Positions 52,683-62,063 are shown, numbered from the stretch's first letter. The stretch is DNA of 64,000 nt from JAICYJ01 sp035695105 (GCA_035695105.1 DASSEV010000015.1:15833-79832); one strand, 5' to 3'. The notes: generated from the sequence alone by a model not told the origin. Numbers and translations are program-made.

Positions 52683-53330
52683 ATGAACGCACGATCATCG
52701 ATAGAGATGACACCCTCCGAGTCGACAGCCCTTCTGGCCCGTTTGAACGACCGCATCCGGTCGGCCGTCACTGGCGCCTCGTCGCTCGCCGTGCTGGCAG
52801 TGGTGGCGATCGTCGCCGGGTACGGGGTGCATCGCATCGCACCGGAGATGGCCAAGACGGTCGCCGTCTTCGCGGTGGCCGGCGGACTGGTCATGGTCAC
52901 CGCCTGCCGCTTCTTCGCGTGGCAGCGGGAGGAGATCTACGACGACATCGTGTTGCAGGGTTTCCGCCACGTGCATCCGGCCGCCGTCGCCCGCCGCGCC
53001 GCAACGCTCGTCTCGCGCACCCGGCGCACGCAGCTGGCCGACACGCTCGACCGGTACGTCAATGCGGCGCTCGACAACCACCCAACGCCGGTGCCGGTGC
53101 ACCGGTCGGCGATCCTCGCCGTGCGGCCGCAAGTCCGCCAGCTCTCGCTGATCCTGCGCACGGAGGAAGTGGAGCTCGACCCGGCCGGCATGGTGCTCCT
53201 GAACAGGCTGATCACCGACGGGGCGGCCAGCCCGCTGTACCGCCTGACGGCGGACGAGCTGGAGCTGCGGCGCGAGCTCGATCGCATCCGCCAGGCGCTG
53301 GCTTCGGACGACACGCGCCTCGCGGCCTAG
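52683..53330 (+). CDS. Hypothetical protein with two membrane helices
   Basis: 215 residues. Residues about 35-55 and 60-80 form two hydrophobic helices close together, and the rest is soluble, Arg-rich and helical. No domain is recognised. An alternative ATG lies at 52707. It is convergent with the acyl-CoA dehydrogenase gene, with 10 bases between the stops. Confidence 0.6.
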   Translation: MNARSSIEMTPSESTALLARLNDRIRSAVTGASSLAVLAVVAIVAGYGVHRIAPEMAKTVAVFAVAGGLVMVTACRFFAWQREEIYDDIVLQGFRHVHPAAVARRAATLVSRTRRTQLADTLDRYVNAALDNHPTPVPVHRSAILAVRPQVRQLSLILRTEEVELDPAGMVLLNRLITDGAASPLYRLTADELELRRELDRIRQALASDDTRLAA

Positions 53331-53340
53331 CACACGCGGG

Positions 53341-54513
53341 CTAGAGCTCGAGCAGCCGTTCCACGCCGCGCCGCTCCAGGCCGCGGCTGATGATCAGCCG
53401 CTGGATCTCGGACGTACCCTCCCAGATGCGGTCGACGCGGAGCTCGCGCCACAGGCGCTCGGCCGGGTTGCGTCGCATGTAGCCGCGGCCGCCGAAGATC
53501 TGGACGACACGATCGGCCACCCGGCCGGCCGTCTCGGACGCGACCAGCTTCGCCATCGAGGCCTTCGCGTGCACCAGCTTCGGGTCGGCCCCGGAGTCGT
53601 GCAGCTGGCCGACGTAGTAGGTCAGCAGCCGGGCGGCGGTCGTCTCGGCGGCGCAGTCCGCGAGCATGAACGAGATCGCCTGGTGGTCGAAGATGCGCGA
53701 GCCGAACTGCTCGCGCTCGAGCGCCCACTCGGTGCCGAGCTCGATCAGCCGGTCGCAGGCACCGCAGCATCGCGCCGCGATGTGCACCCGCTCCTCGATG
53801 AACCACTCGCCGGTCAGGTCGAAGCCCTGGCCCACCTCCCCCAGCACGTTCGCCGCGGGCACGGGCGTGTCGGTGAACGTGAACTCGGGGTGGCGGTACG
53901 GAAAGTTGTGGGTGAAGTCCGGATCGTCGGTCATCTCCACGCCGGGCGAGTCCTTGTCCACGATGAACAGCGTGGGCTGGCGCTCGAGCCCGTCCACCGC
54001 CCAGGCCAGCACGAGGAAGTAGCTCGCGATGTCGCCGTCGGTGACGAACCACTTGGTGCCGGACAGCCGGTACACGTCGCCGTCGCGCACCGCCTCGGCG
54101 CGGATGCCGCGGGCATCGGATCCCGCGTCCTCCTCGGTGATCGCGTAGGCGTGGCGGTGGTCACCCCGCACGTCGGGCAGCAGGTAGCGCTCGATCTGGT
54201 CGGGCGTGCCATGCACGAGCACGTTCGACGGGCTCCAGACGAGCACCCACAGGCAGTTGGTGAGGCGGCCGAGCTGCTCGTGCATCACGATCTGCTGCGT
54301 TAGGTTGAGCCCGCCGCCGCCGTACTCGGTGGGGATGTTCGCCGCGTTCAGGCCCGAGTCGAGGACGGCCTGCTTGACACGCGCGTGCGACTCGGGCGAC
54401 AGCCTGCCGTGGCTCTGCTCGGCCTCGAGCTCGAGCGGCTGCAGCACGTCGTCGACCAGCGTCCGCACGCGGGATCGCAGATCCTTCAACTCCGGGCTGA
54501 GCGTGAAGTCCAT
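53341..54513 (-). CDS. Acyl-CoA dehydrogenase
   Basis: 390 residues. FAD and acyl-CoA segments are complete: AITEEDAGSDARG, EREQFGSRIFDHQAI, QIFGGRGYMRRNPAERLWRE, and RIWEGTSEIQRL with the catalytic Glu. It introduces a trans-2 double bond in an acyl-CoA and passes electrons to ETF. ATG 54513 follows the HutF stop by 4 bases, an unusual neighbour, so the two may be co-transcribed. Confidence 0.92.
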   Translation of the reverse strand: MDFTLSPELKDLRSRVRTLVDDVLQPLELEAEQSHGRLSPESHARVKQAVLDSGLNAANIPTEYGGGGLNLTQQIVMHEQLGRLTNCLWVLVWSPSNVLVHGTPDQIERYLLPDVRGDHRHAYAITEEDAGSDARGIRAEAVRDGDVYRLSGTKWFVTDGDIASYFLVLAWAVDGLERQPTLFIVDKDSPGVEMTDDPDFTHNFPYRHPEFTFTDTPVPAANVLGEVGQGFDLTGEWFIEERVHIAARCCGACDRLIELGTEWALEREQFGSRIFDHQAISFMLADCAAETTAARLLTYYVGQLHDSGADPKLVHAKASMAKLVASETAGRVADRVVQIFGGRGYMRRNPAERLWRELRVDRIWEGTSEIQRLIISRGLERRGVERLLEL

Positions 54514-54517
54514 CCGG

Positions 54518-55642
54518 TCATCCTCTCGAAACGGGGCGAAGCGCCGCGGAGGCACCGCCGAAGATCAATGCCGCCGGCACGTCGTCCGGTGCCACTCCAG
54601 CCAACAGCGGGTGCGACAGGTCGATCTCGACCTCTCCCGGAGCATCGTCGAGCCCGAGCGCACGTGCGCCGTTTCGCCCGCCGATCTCGAGCAGGTAGGG
54701 CGTCGGGCCATCGTCCCCGGGAGGGACGAGGACGTTCCGGCGCTCCACCAGGCGCCGCGCGCAATGCTCGATCTCGCGCAGCTCGGCCAGCGGGTCGATG
54801 ATCGTGTTCGAGTCCGTGCCGATGCAGATCGGCACCCGGCGCTCGAGCAGCTCGAGCGCCGGCAGGAAGCCGTCACCCAGGTTCGCCTCGGTGGTCGGGC
54901 AGGCGCAGACCGTCGCACCCGACGAGGCGAGCAGATCGAGCTCGCCGTCGGAGACATGCGTGGCATGGATCACGGTCGTTCGCGGGCTGAGCAGGCCGAT
55001 CTCGGCGAGCAGCTCGATCGGCCGTACGCCGTGCTCGTCGAGGCACTCCTCGATCTCCCGGCGCTGCTCGTTGGCGTGGATATGGACGACCATGCCCGTG
55101 CCGGCGGCGTAGCGGGTGATCTCCTCGAGCCAGTCGCGCGGTACCGCGCGCACGCTGTGCGGCGCCAGGCCGACCGGCATCTCCGTGGCCAGCGCGTCGA
55201 CGCGGCGCAGGTAGTCCGCGGCCGAGCGGTCGCAGAACCGGCGCTGCCCTTCGGTCGGCGGAAGGCCGGCCCCCGCCCGGGCGTAGGCCGTCATCAGCAT
55301 GACGATCTCGATGCCTGCGTCGCGTGCGGCCGCGGCCGTGGCCTTGGCCATGGCGTTCGGATCGGGATAGGGCTCGCCGCCGGGCCGGTGGTGCGGGTAG
55401 TGGAACTCGCCGACCGCCGTGTAGCCGGCGGCCACCATCTCGCGGTACAGCAGCAGGGCGACGTCGTAGGCGCCGTCGGGGTCGATGGCGTTCGCCGCGC
55501 GGTACATCGCCTCCCGCCACGTCCAGAAGTCGTCGTGCGGATGCTCGGGATCGACGTGCTCGACGCGTCCGCGCAGCATCCGCTGGAACGCGTGACTGTG
55601 GGCGTTGACGAACCCGGGGAGGCGAAGCGTTGACTCGGCCAT
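54518..55642 (-). CDS. hutF: Formimidoylglutamate deiminase
   Basis: 374 residues. Amidohydrolase-1 signatures: GFVNAHSHAFQRMLRG at the start, VHIHANEQ, IHATHV and CIGTDSN, which set the zinc site. This matches HutF, which converts N-formimino-L-glutamate to N-formyl-L-glutamate in histidine degradation. It lies divergently 20 bases from an M20-type amidohydrolase. That arrangement is common in actinobacterial hut loci. Confidence 0.92.
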   Translation of the reverse strand: MAESTLRLPGFVNAHSHAFQRMLRGRVEHVDPEHPHDDFWTWREAMYRAANAIDPDGAYDVALLLYREMVAAGYTAVGEFHYPHHRPGGEPYPDPNAMAKATAAAARDAGIEIVMLMTAYARAGAGLPPTEGQRRFCDRSAADYLRRVDALATEMPVGLAPHSVRAVPRDWLEEITRYAAGTGMVVHIHANEQRREIEECLDEHGVRPIELLAEIGLLSPRTTVIHATHVSDGELDLLASSGATVCACPTTEANLGDGFLPALELLERRVPICIGTDSNTIIDPLAELREIEHCARRLVERRNVLVPPGDDGPTPYLLEIGGRNGARALGLDDAPGEVEIDLSHPLLAGVAPDDVPAALIFGGASAALRPVSRG

Positions 55643-55662
55643 CGACGTATCCTCCCAGACCG

Positions 55663-56850
55663 ATGCCCGAGATATCCCGAGAACGGTTCGTGTCCTGGTT
55701 CGGCGAGCTTGCCACCATCGGGCACACCGACACCGGGTGGAACCGGCTGGCGTGGAGCCCGCTCGAGGCCGAGGCCCGCGCCTGGTTCTCGCGCACGGCC
55801 ACGTCGATCGGACTCGAGGTGCAGCAGGACGGCGCCGGCACGCTGTGGGCGGTGACCGAGGACGCCGATCGCGGGCCGTGGGTGTGCGCAGGGTCGCATC
55901 TGGACACGCAGCCGGACGGCGGCGCGTACGACGGCGCGCTCGGCGTGGTCGCAGCGCTCGAGGCCGCCGCGACACTGCTCGAGGCCGGGGTGCCGCGGCG
56001 CCATCCGCTCGCGGTCGTGGCGTTCGTCGACGAGGAGGGCGCGCGGTTCCGCACGCCGACATTCGCGAGCCTGGCCATCACCGGCCGGCTCGACATCGAC
56101 CACGTGCTCGCGGTGATGGGGGACGCGCCCGCGATCTACGGCGTCACGCGCGACTCCCTGGCATCGAGCAGGAAGCAGCTGGAGCGCGTGCGGTGCTTCT
56201 TCGAGGTGCACGTCGAGCAGGGGCGGGCGCTGGTCGACCGCGACCTCGCGCTGGGAATCGCCGACGTGCTCGCGCCGCGGCAGCGGTGGCGGGTCGAGTT
56301 CGAGGGTGAGGCGAACCATGCGGGAACGACCGCAATGGCCGACCGCCGGGATGCCTTGCTTCCAGCCGCGCGCTTCGCGCTCGCCGTCGACGAGGTGGCG
56401 CGGGCGCGCCCCGGCGCCGTCGGCACGGTCGGCCGCATGGAGATCAGCCCGGGGTCGACGAACTCGGTGCCGGGCCACGTCGCGGCGTCGCTCGACATCC
56501 GGGCGCTCGAGCTCTCGACGGTGAAGGAGATGCTCGAGGAGCTGCGCGGCCGCTTCCCGGAGGCGACGTTCGGGCGTGAGGCGGCCAACGAGGGCGCGGC
56601 ATTCGACGCCGGCCTGCGGGAGCGCCTGACGTCGGCCGCCCGCGAGCGCCGGATCCCCGCCGGCGACCTGCCGTCGTACGCCGGCCACGATGCCGGCATC
56701 CTCGCGCCGGAGCGGCCGTCGGCGATGGTGTTCGTGCGCAACCCGACGGGGGCCAGCCATACGCCGAGCGAGTCGGCGGCTGAGTCCGACTGCCTGGCAG
56801 GTGCCCAGGTGCTGGCGGATGCGCTCGGCGGCGAGCTCGCCGCCGAGTAG
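55663..56850 (+). CDS. M20 Zn-dependent amidohydrolase (allantoate/N-carbamoyl amino acid amidohydrolase family)
   Basis: 395 residues of the AllC/HyuC group. Metal ligands: GSHLDTQPDGG, YDGALGVV, VDEEGARF and FEVHVEQG; a late His occurs in GASHTPSE. The lid domain has NHAGTTAMADRRDAL. The family hydrolyses N-carbamoyl or N-acyl amino acids. Next to HutF, hydrolysis of N-formylglutamate is a reasonable role, replacing HutG, but that is inference from context. Confidence 0.88.
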   Translation: MPEISRERFVSWFGELATIGHTDTGWNRLAWSPLEAEARAWFSRTATSIGLEVQQDGAGTLWAVTEDADRGPWVCAGSHLDTQPDGGAYDGALGVVAALEAAATLLEAGVPRRHPLAVVAFVDEEGARFRTPTFASLAITGRLDIDHVLAVMGDAPAIYGVTRDSLASSRKQLERVRCFFEVHVEQGRALVDRDLALGIADVLAPRQRWRVEFEGEANHAGTTAMADRRDALLPAARFALAVDEVARARPGAVGTVGRMEISPGSTNSVPGHVAASLDIRALELSTVKEMLEELRGRFPEATFGREAANEGAAFDAGLRERLTSAARERRIPAGDLPSYAGHDAGILAPERPSAMVFVRNPTGASHTPSESAAESDCLAGAQVLADALGGELAAE

Positions 56851-56852
56851 CC

Positions 56853-56915
56853 GGTTTTCCACAGGCCGTCCACAGCGGCGGTGGGCACCGGTGGAGAGTG
56901 TGTGGAGAACTCGAC
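56853..56915. other. Cluster of DnaA-box-like sequences
   Basis: Three nonamers resembling TTWTCCACA lie close together after the M20 stop: TTTTCCACA, CGTCCACA and, inverted, TTCTCCACA. No dnaA, dnaN or AT-rich unwinding region is present, so this is not an origin. It could be a minor DnaA-binding site or chance. Confidence 0.25.
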
Positions 56916-57014
56916 GAAATTCCCGCTCGCAGCGGCGTTTTGCCTGGGGAAATGCCGTCCATGCCTTGACGCGGCCCTGGGGAACGTTGCACCCTAGGCG
57001 CCCAATCCCCCATA

Positions 57015-57061
57015 CCCGACGCCAGGCCCTCGCATTCCGTCCTCTCAGGCCTGGCGTCGGG
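57015..57061. terminator. Long-stem hairpin terminator
   Basis: A 14-bp perfect stem (CCCGACGCCAGGCC and its complement) with a 19-base loop, followed by CTTT. It lies between the M20 amidohydrolase and the PNPOx-like gene and probably terminates the former. Confidence 0.65.
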
Positions 57062-57092
57062 CTTTAACGACCAGTACGACTAGTGTGCGGCC

Positions 57093-57695
57093 ATGGGGAA
57101 GGTGTTCGAGGAGATCGACGAGGCGCTCGAGCGCTGGATCTCGGAGCAGGTGATGTTCTTCGTCGGCTCCGCGCCGGACGAGGGCGGCCACGTGAACGTC
57201 TCGCCGAAGGCACCGATCGAGAGCTTCGTCGTAGTCGACCCGCACACGGTCGCGTACCTGGATCTGCTCGGCAGCGGCATCGAGACGGTGGCGCACGCCC
57301 GCCAGAACGGTCGCATCTGCATCATGTTCTGCGCGTTCGACGGCCGGCCGCGGATCGTCCGCCTGCACGGCCAGGCCGAGGTGCTCCAGGCGGGGTCGCC
57401 TGAGTTCGAGCAGCTGCTCTCACGCTTCGACCGCGATGCGATTCCCGGCTCCGAGCCGGGCATGCGCTCGCTGGTGCGGGTGGCGGTCGCACGGGTGTCC
57501 GACTCGTGCGGGTTCGACGTGCCGCTGATGCGACTCGAGGGACGCCGCCCACAGCGAATGGCATGGCTCGAGAACCGCATGCGCACGAAGGGCGTGGCCG
57601 CGCTCGGCGACTACGTGGCCGACCACAACGAGCACAGCATCGACGGCCTGCCGGGCATCGACCCCGAGTTGACACCGCTGATCGATTCAGGTTGA
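57093..57695 (+). CDS. Pyridoxamine 5'-phosphate oxidase-related FMN-binding protein
   Basis: 200 residues with the split-barrel flavin fold: MFFVGSAPDEGGHVNVSPKAP and AYLDLLGSGIETVAHARQNG are typical of the family. The C-terminal region (CGFDVPLMRLEGRR) resembles members annotated as PNPOx-related proteins of unknown substrate. Monocistronic behind the hairpin at 57015-57061. Confidence 0.83.
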   Translation: MGKVFEEIDEALERWISEQVMFFVGSAPDEGGHVNVSPKAPIESFVVVDPHTVAYLDLLGSGIETVAHARQNGRICIMFCAFDGRPRIVRLHGQAEVLQAGSPEFEQLLSRFDRDAIPGSEPGMRSLVRVAVARVSDSCGFDVPLMRLEGRRPQRMAWLENRMRTKGVAALGDYVADHNEHSIDGLPGIDPELTPLIDSG

Positions 57696-57886
57696 TTCAG
57701 CCCGAAAGCGATGGGAGCGAGCGTTGGGGGTGGTCGACCGAAGGGAGGCGTGACGGCTCGCTCCGGCTGCCGTGCTGGCCGGCCCGGAGACGGTCACGCC
57801 ACTCGACCCTTGCCGGTGTCAGCGGCGCGGAGAGTGATGAACAGCGCGAGGACACGCCATGTTGTTCATCGCTCGAGGAGGACTCA

Positions 57887-58297
57887 ATGGACATGCGCTT
57901 CCTTCGCGGCGTGCCGGGCGCTCTGCGTTACGACTGCCCGGTGGCGGCGAGCCCGCTGGGGTCGACGGCGTCGAAGCCGCGGCCGGCCTCGAGCTCGGCG
58001 GCAAGGCTGAGCAGCAGATCCTCACGGCCCGGCGCCGCCACGAGCTGCACGCCGACCGGCGTGCCGTCCTCGGTGACATGGGACGGTAAGCTCACAGCAG
58101 GCTGGCCGGTGGCATTCCAGACGCGGACGAACGCGCTGAACCGCTGTGCGTCATCGGTCACCCCCGCCTGCGACGGGATGCCGCCGACGGGAACGGGCAG
58201 CCGGGTGAGCGTCGGGGTGAGGAGGACGTCGTTCGGGCCCCAGTCGTGGAGCATCCGGCGGCCGAATGCCCACAGCCACTCTGCGGCTTCAAGGTAG
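57887..58297 (+). other. Open frame with strong ribosome site, antisense to amidase
   Basis: GAGGAGG lies five bases before ATG 57887. The first 15 residues (MDMRFLRGVPGALRY) look like a gene start, but the frame then runs antisense through the amidase gene. It is probably the remnant of a truncated gene or a chance frame. The region 57696-57886 upstream contains only an imperfect inverted repeat (GATGAACA/TGTTCATC). Confidence 0.25.
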
Positions 58298-59367
58298 TCG
58301 ATCAGCGGGACAGGAGTGCTCTGCACCAGCCACGCGCGCGTGGCCGGGTCGAGCAGCTGCGCATTCACCGCCTGTCCGTGCAGCCGCTCGACGACCCTGA
58401 CGAGGTGCTGTCCCGCACCGGTCATGTACGTCCCCCACGCCGAGGCGAAGCCGTCCTCCCAGGCCGGCACATGCTCGGAGACGTCGTGGCCGAGGACGGT
58501 CAGCGCCTCCGCGGCGGCAAGGGTGGCGGCGAGGGGCTCGGGATCGACCGGGATGCCCTGCGGGGCGACGAGGCAGACGGAGATCCGGCAGCGCGGCGGC
58601 GGCGTGCGGGCCGCATCCGCGAACGTGCTGCTGGGCGCAGCCACGGCGTGACGGTCTCCGGGTTCGTAGCCGGCGATGGCATCGAGAGCCACGGCGGTGT
58701 CGAGGACGGTCCGTGTGACGACGCCGTCGACCGGCATGCCGCCGGCGATGTCGCCGTAGTCGGGGCCGATCGACACGCGGCCGGTGCTCGGCTTCAGACC
58801 GACGACGCCGCAGCAGGACGCCGGAATGCGGATCGAGCCGCCGAGGTCGCTGGCGTCGCACAGCGCGACCATCCCCGCGGCCACGGCGGCGGCGCTGCCG
58901 CCGGAGGAACCGCCGGCAGAGAGGTCGGGACGCCGCGGATTGCGGGTCGCACCGTACCGTGAGTTCTCGGTGACGGGGCGCAGGCCGAGCTCGGGGGTGT
59001 TGGTCTTGCCGACGACGATGGCGCCGGCTTCGCGGAGGCGGCGGACGTGGGCGCTGTCATAGGCGGCGACCCAGTCGCCGAACGCAGCGCTGCCCTCGGT
59101 GGTGGGCAGGCCGGCGGTCGCCGAGAGCAGATCCTTGATGCCGATCGGGACACCGCAGAGCGGCCGCGGGTCGCCCGGCGCGATACGCTCCGCATCGGCC
59201 AGGGCCTGCTCGGCGGCGACGTGCACGAACGCGTTGATCTCGCCGTTCGCACGCTCGATGGCACGAAGCGACGCCTCGACCAGCTCGCGCGCGCGGAGCT
59301 CGCCGGCGCGAACGAGTGCGGCCTGGTCGGTGGCCGGACGCATCAATGCGGAATCGCCAGCGTTCAT
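57928..59367 (-). CDS. Amidase (amidase-signature family)
   Basis: 479 residues. The Ser-cisSer-Lys triad is in place: Lys in GIKDLLSA, cis-Ser in SAGGSSGGSAAAVAAG, nucleophile Ser in DLGGSIRIPAS. Family enzymes include GatA, 6-aminohexanoate hydrolases and indoleacetamide hydrolases; no gatB or gatC is near, so it is a metabolic amidase of unknown substrate. Followed by 272 bases to the PAP2 gene on the other strand, where I see nothing clear. Confidence 0.92.
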   Translation of the reverse strand: MNAGDSALMRPATDQAALVRAGELRARELVEASLRAIERANGEINAFVHVAAEQALADAERIAPGDPRPLCGVPIGIKDLLSATAGLPTTEGSAAFGDWVAAYDSAHVRRLREAGAIVVGKTNTPELGLRPVTENSRYGATRNPRRPDLSAGGSSGGSAAAVAAGMVALCDASDLGGSIRIPASCCGVVGLKPSTGRVSIGPDYGDIAGGMPVDGVVTRTVLDTAVALDAIAGYEPGDRHAVAAPSSTFADAARTPPPRCRISVCLVAPQGIPVDPEPLAATLAAAEALTVLGHDVSEHVPAWEDGFASAWGTYMTGAGQHLVRVVERLHGQAVNAQLLDPATRAWLVQSTPVPLIDYLEAAEWLWAFGRRMLHDWGPNDVLLTPTLTRLPVPVGGIPSQAGVTDDAQRFSAFVRVWNATGQPAVSLPSHVTEDGTPVGVQLVAAPGREDLLLSLAAELEAGRGFDAVDPSGLAATGQS

Positions 59368-59639
59368 TCGGCGACTCTACCGTGGCATCGTTCCGGCCGG
59401 CCGGCAAGTCCTACGGGGCGTGGCAACCGCTGTCGGTTCCGCGGATACCGCAGCAATTGACTCGGATAGCTAAGCCGAAAACAACCACGAGGCAGCCTCA
59501 CCCGCGCCTTTGGATTACTCGAACGGCCAGCTCCTGAACGACGTGAAATGCTAGACAAGCTGCGCTTTCGGTCAATTACGACTGCCGTCTCGTGGTCGCA
59601 CCGAATGCGGCCATGGGGTGGTTTCGGCAGGCTGTCTTC

Positions 59640-60419
59640 ATGAGCGATCGAGGTCGCCGGGAGTTCGTGTTGGTGGCGGCGGGATTCGTCGTCTACTTCG
59701 GTGTTCGCGCTGTGACGCAGGGAAGCCGGGTGGCGGCAGCAGAGCACGCTCGGTCGATCGTGCGGTTCGAGCGGGCGGTGGGCTGCTATTGGGAGCCGCG
59801 GCTGCAGTCGTTCACGACTGACCATGGCTGGTTCGTGACGTTGATGAACTGGGTGTACATCTGGGGTCACTGGCCGGTTATCGTGCTGGCCGGGTTATGG
59901 CTCTATAGGAGCCGCCCGGAGGGGTTTCGTGTGACGCGCACGGCCTTCTTTGTTTCCGGTGCAATCGGAATGCTGTTCTTTGTGGCGTACCCCGTGGCGC
60001 CGCCTCGCCTGGCCGGCTCGGGGTTCATGGACACCGTCGCACGCTACAGCCACGCGTATCGAGCCCTGCAGCCGCCATCGTTGGTGAATCGGTATGCCGC
60101 GTTTCCCAGCCTCCACTTTGGCTGGGATCTGTTGATAGGCATTGCCCTGGTTCGCTATGCCAGATCCCGGGTCGCGCGGGGTTTCGGCATCCTCATGCCG
60201 GCGGCGATGGCGATCGCGGTGGTGACGACGGCGAATCACTGGGTGATCGACGTCGTTGCCGGCGGGGTGATCGCCCTGGTCGGCTTGATCGCAGCGACAT
60301 GGATGTCCCGACGCTGGCCCAGCAGGATTCCAACCTCCGATATCTACACTGCGAGGTATGACACCGACAATGGCCTCAAGCGCCGAGCGCCCGCTCGTCT
60401 TGGCCCACCGGGCGGGTAA
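59640..60419 (+). CDS. PAP2-family membrane phosphatase
   Basis: 259 residues from ATG 59640 (a GTG at 59592 is also open). Five to six membrane helices. The acid phosphatase motifs are FPSLHFGWD with His and TTANHWVIDVVAGG with His and Asp, as in the inositol-phosphorylceramide synthase/PAP2 group. It should act on lipid phosphates on the outer membrane face. It overlaps the next gene by 62 bases, and its C-terminal tail of about 20 residues is translated from that overlap. Confidence 0.85.
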   Translation: MSDRGRREFVLVAAGFVVYFGVRAVTQGSRVAAAEHARSIVRFERAVGCYWEPRLQSFTTDHGWFVTLMNWVYIWGHWPVIVLAGLWLYRSRPEGFRVTRTAFFVSGAIGMLFFVAYPVAPPRLAGSGFMDTVARYSHAYRALQPPSLVNRYAAFPSLHFGWDLLIGIALVRYARSRVARGFGILMPAAMAIAVVTTANHWVIDVVAGGVIALVGLIAATWMSRRWPSRIPTSDIYTARYDTDNGLKRRAPARLGPPGG

Positions 60420-61020
60420 CGATCTGGCGTCGCTGCGCCGAGCCGAGGCGATCGGTGTCGACCTGGTCGAGGCGGATGTGCGGTTGTTCCGGGGCCGGCT
60501 CGACGTCCGCCACCTCAAGACCGTTGGCCCCGTACCGGTCTACTGGGATCGGTGGATTCTGCGCTCGCCGCGCACCAGCATCCTTGGTCTGGAGGCGCTG
60601 CTTGGCGCCGCTGACCCAAGCACCGAGCTGATGCTCGACCTGAAGGGCGTCGATCCTCGCCTGGCACCACGCGTCGTGGGCGCTGTCCAACGCCACGGCC
60701 CGCGCCCAATCACCGTGTGTGCACGGCGCTGGAGGAGCCTCCGCGAGTTCGATGCTGCGGGTGTGCGTAGGATCCGCTCAGTAGGCAACCCCTCGCAGCT
60801 GAACCGTCTGTGGAGACACCTCGACAGCGACCCGCTGGACGGCGTGAGCGTCAAGCTCGCCCTGCTGACTGAAGATATCGTCACGCGGCTGCGCAGCCTC
60901 ACGCCGCTGGTCATGACCTGGCCGGTGAACCGCGGCGACGTCGCGCGCCGGCTGGCCGGGTGGGGTGTCAACGGATTGATCAGCGACCAGCCCGGCGAGC
61001 TGCTCTCGGAGCTTGCGTGA
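60358..61020 (+). CDS. Glycerophosphodiester phosphodiesterase family protein
   Basis: 220 residues. The N-terminal signature LAHRAGNDL and the acidic motif GVDLVEADVRLF with RLDVRH match GDPD enzymes, which hydrolyse glycerophosphodiesters to glycerol 3-phosphate. The usual HRG is HRA here. Coupled upstream by overlap to the PAP2 gene and downstream by GTGA to the flippase-like gene, giving a lipid-handling operon. Confidence 0.85.
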   Translation: MTPTMASSAERPLVLAHRAGNDLASLRRAEAIGVDLVEADVRLFRGRLDVRHLKTVGPVPVYWDRWILRSPRTSILGLEALLGAADPSTELMLDLKGVDPRLAPRVVGAVQRHGPRPITVCARRWRSLREFDAAGVRRIRSVGNPSQLNRLWRHLDSDPLDGVSVKLALLTEDIVTRLRSLTPLVMTWPVNRGDVARRLAGWGVNGLISDQPGELLSELA

Positions 61021-61949
61021 TCAACGACGACGCCCTCGTCGCTCACCTCGCGCGTGCGGTTCAGGATCTGGCCCAGGTACGGTGGCCATGGCTCCTCGCC
61101 GGCCTTGTGCTGCAGACGCTCAGCCTCGGCCTGCGCGCGACTGCATGGCGCAATATCATCGCCGCTGCCTACCCTGACCGCCGCGTGCCACGGCTGGGGA
61201 TCGGCGCGGCCTATGTGCTGGGCGTGGCGGCCAACGGCGTGTTTCCGGCCAAGGTCGGAGAGGTGGCGAAGGTGGCAGTGGCGCGGCTGCAGGTCGAGCG
61301 ATCCGAGACGTCCGCGCTGGTCGCATCGCTCGGCGTCCTGAGCGGATTCGACCTCCTCGTCGGAACCGTGATCACCCTGGCGGTCGTTCTCAGCGGCGTC
61401 GTCCCCGGCCTCGCCCCATCCGCGATGCTCTCGGCACCGCAATGGGCCCTGCCCGGCCTAGCCGCAGCTCTGCTAGTCGTTCTCGTGGCGAGCCGCTCCA
61501 GGTGGGGCCGAGCCGGCCTCCGCCGCCTGATGGTCGGCGTCTCGTCAAGCCTTGCCATCGTCCGCACGCCGCGCGCCTACCTTACGCGAGTGGCCATCCC
61601 GCAGACTCTGGCCTGGTTCTGCCGGATCGGCGTCGCCGCCAGCCTCCTGGCCGCGTTCGGCCTACATCCAAGCATCGCCTCGGCCGCCGTGATCGTCGTC
61701 GCAGGAGGGTTGGCCGGGCTGCTGCCAGGCACACCGGGCGGTCTAGGCCCCCAGCAGATCCTGCTCGTCTACGCACTCGGCGCGACGGCCGCGGCGGACA
61801 AGATCGTCGCCTTCTCCGTAGGCATGCAGCTCTCCGTAATGGCACTGCAACTGGTTCTGGGCACTGCCGCGCTCATGATCGCGGTGCGGATCGCACACCC
61901 GCTGCGTGCCTTCAGGACAGCATCCGTGTTGGTAAGGCCTCCGACCTAA
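61017..61949 (+). CDS. LPG-synthase TM / flippase-like membrane protein (UPF0104)
   Basis: 310 residues from GTG 61017 with about eight hydrophobic helices. Typical segments are GAAYVLGVAANGVFPAKVGEVAKVA and GLLPGTPGGLGPQQILLVYALG, the lysylphosphatidylglycerol synthase membrane domain without the catalytic C-terminal domain. Such proteins flip or modify lipids. Last gene of the PAP2/GDPD operon. The region 61950-62063 downstream carries no clear gene. Confidence 0.82.
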   Translation: MINDDALVAHLARAVQDLAQVRWPWLLAGLVLQTLSLGLRATAWRNIIAAAYPDRRVPRLGIGAAYVLGVAANGVFPAKVGEVAKVAVARLQVERSETSALVASLGVLSGFDLLVGTVITLAVVLSGVVPGLAPSAMLSAPQWALPGLAAALLVVLVASRSRWGRAGLRRLMVGVSSSLAIVRTPRAYLTRVAIPQTLAWFCRIGVAASLLAAFGLHPSIASAAVIVVAGGLAGLLPGTPGGLGPQQILLVYALGATAAADKIVAFSVGMQLSVMALQLVLGTAALMIAVRIAHPLRAFRTASVLVRPPT

Positions 61950-62063
61950 CCGGCGCCTCGGGCGCCGCCACGGGCGGCCTGGAACACCGGCCGAGCCGTG
62001 CTGGTAGGCCTGCACTAGCAATCCGGCAAGGTCCGGGGGCGATACGCGAACCGTGCGAGAGCG

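Noticed and set aside
56853..56915. Chromosomal origin from DnaA-box-like sequences
   Set aside because: No dnaA/dnaN/gyrase genes nearby, no AT-rich unwinding element, and the boxes are imperfect.
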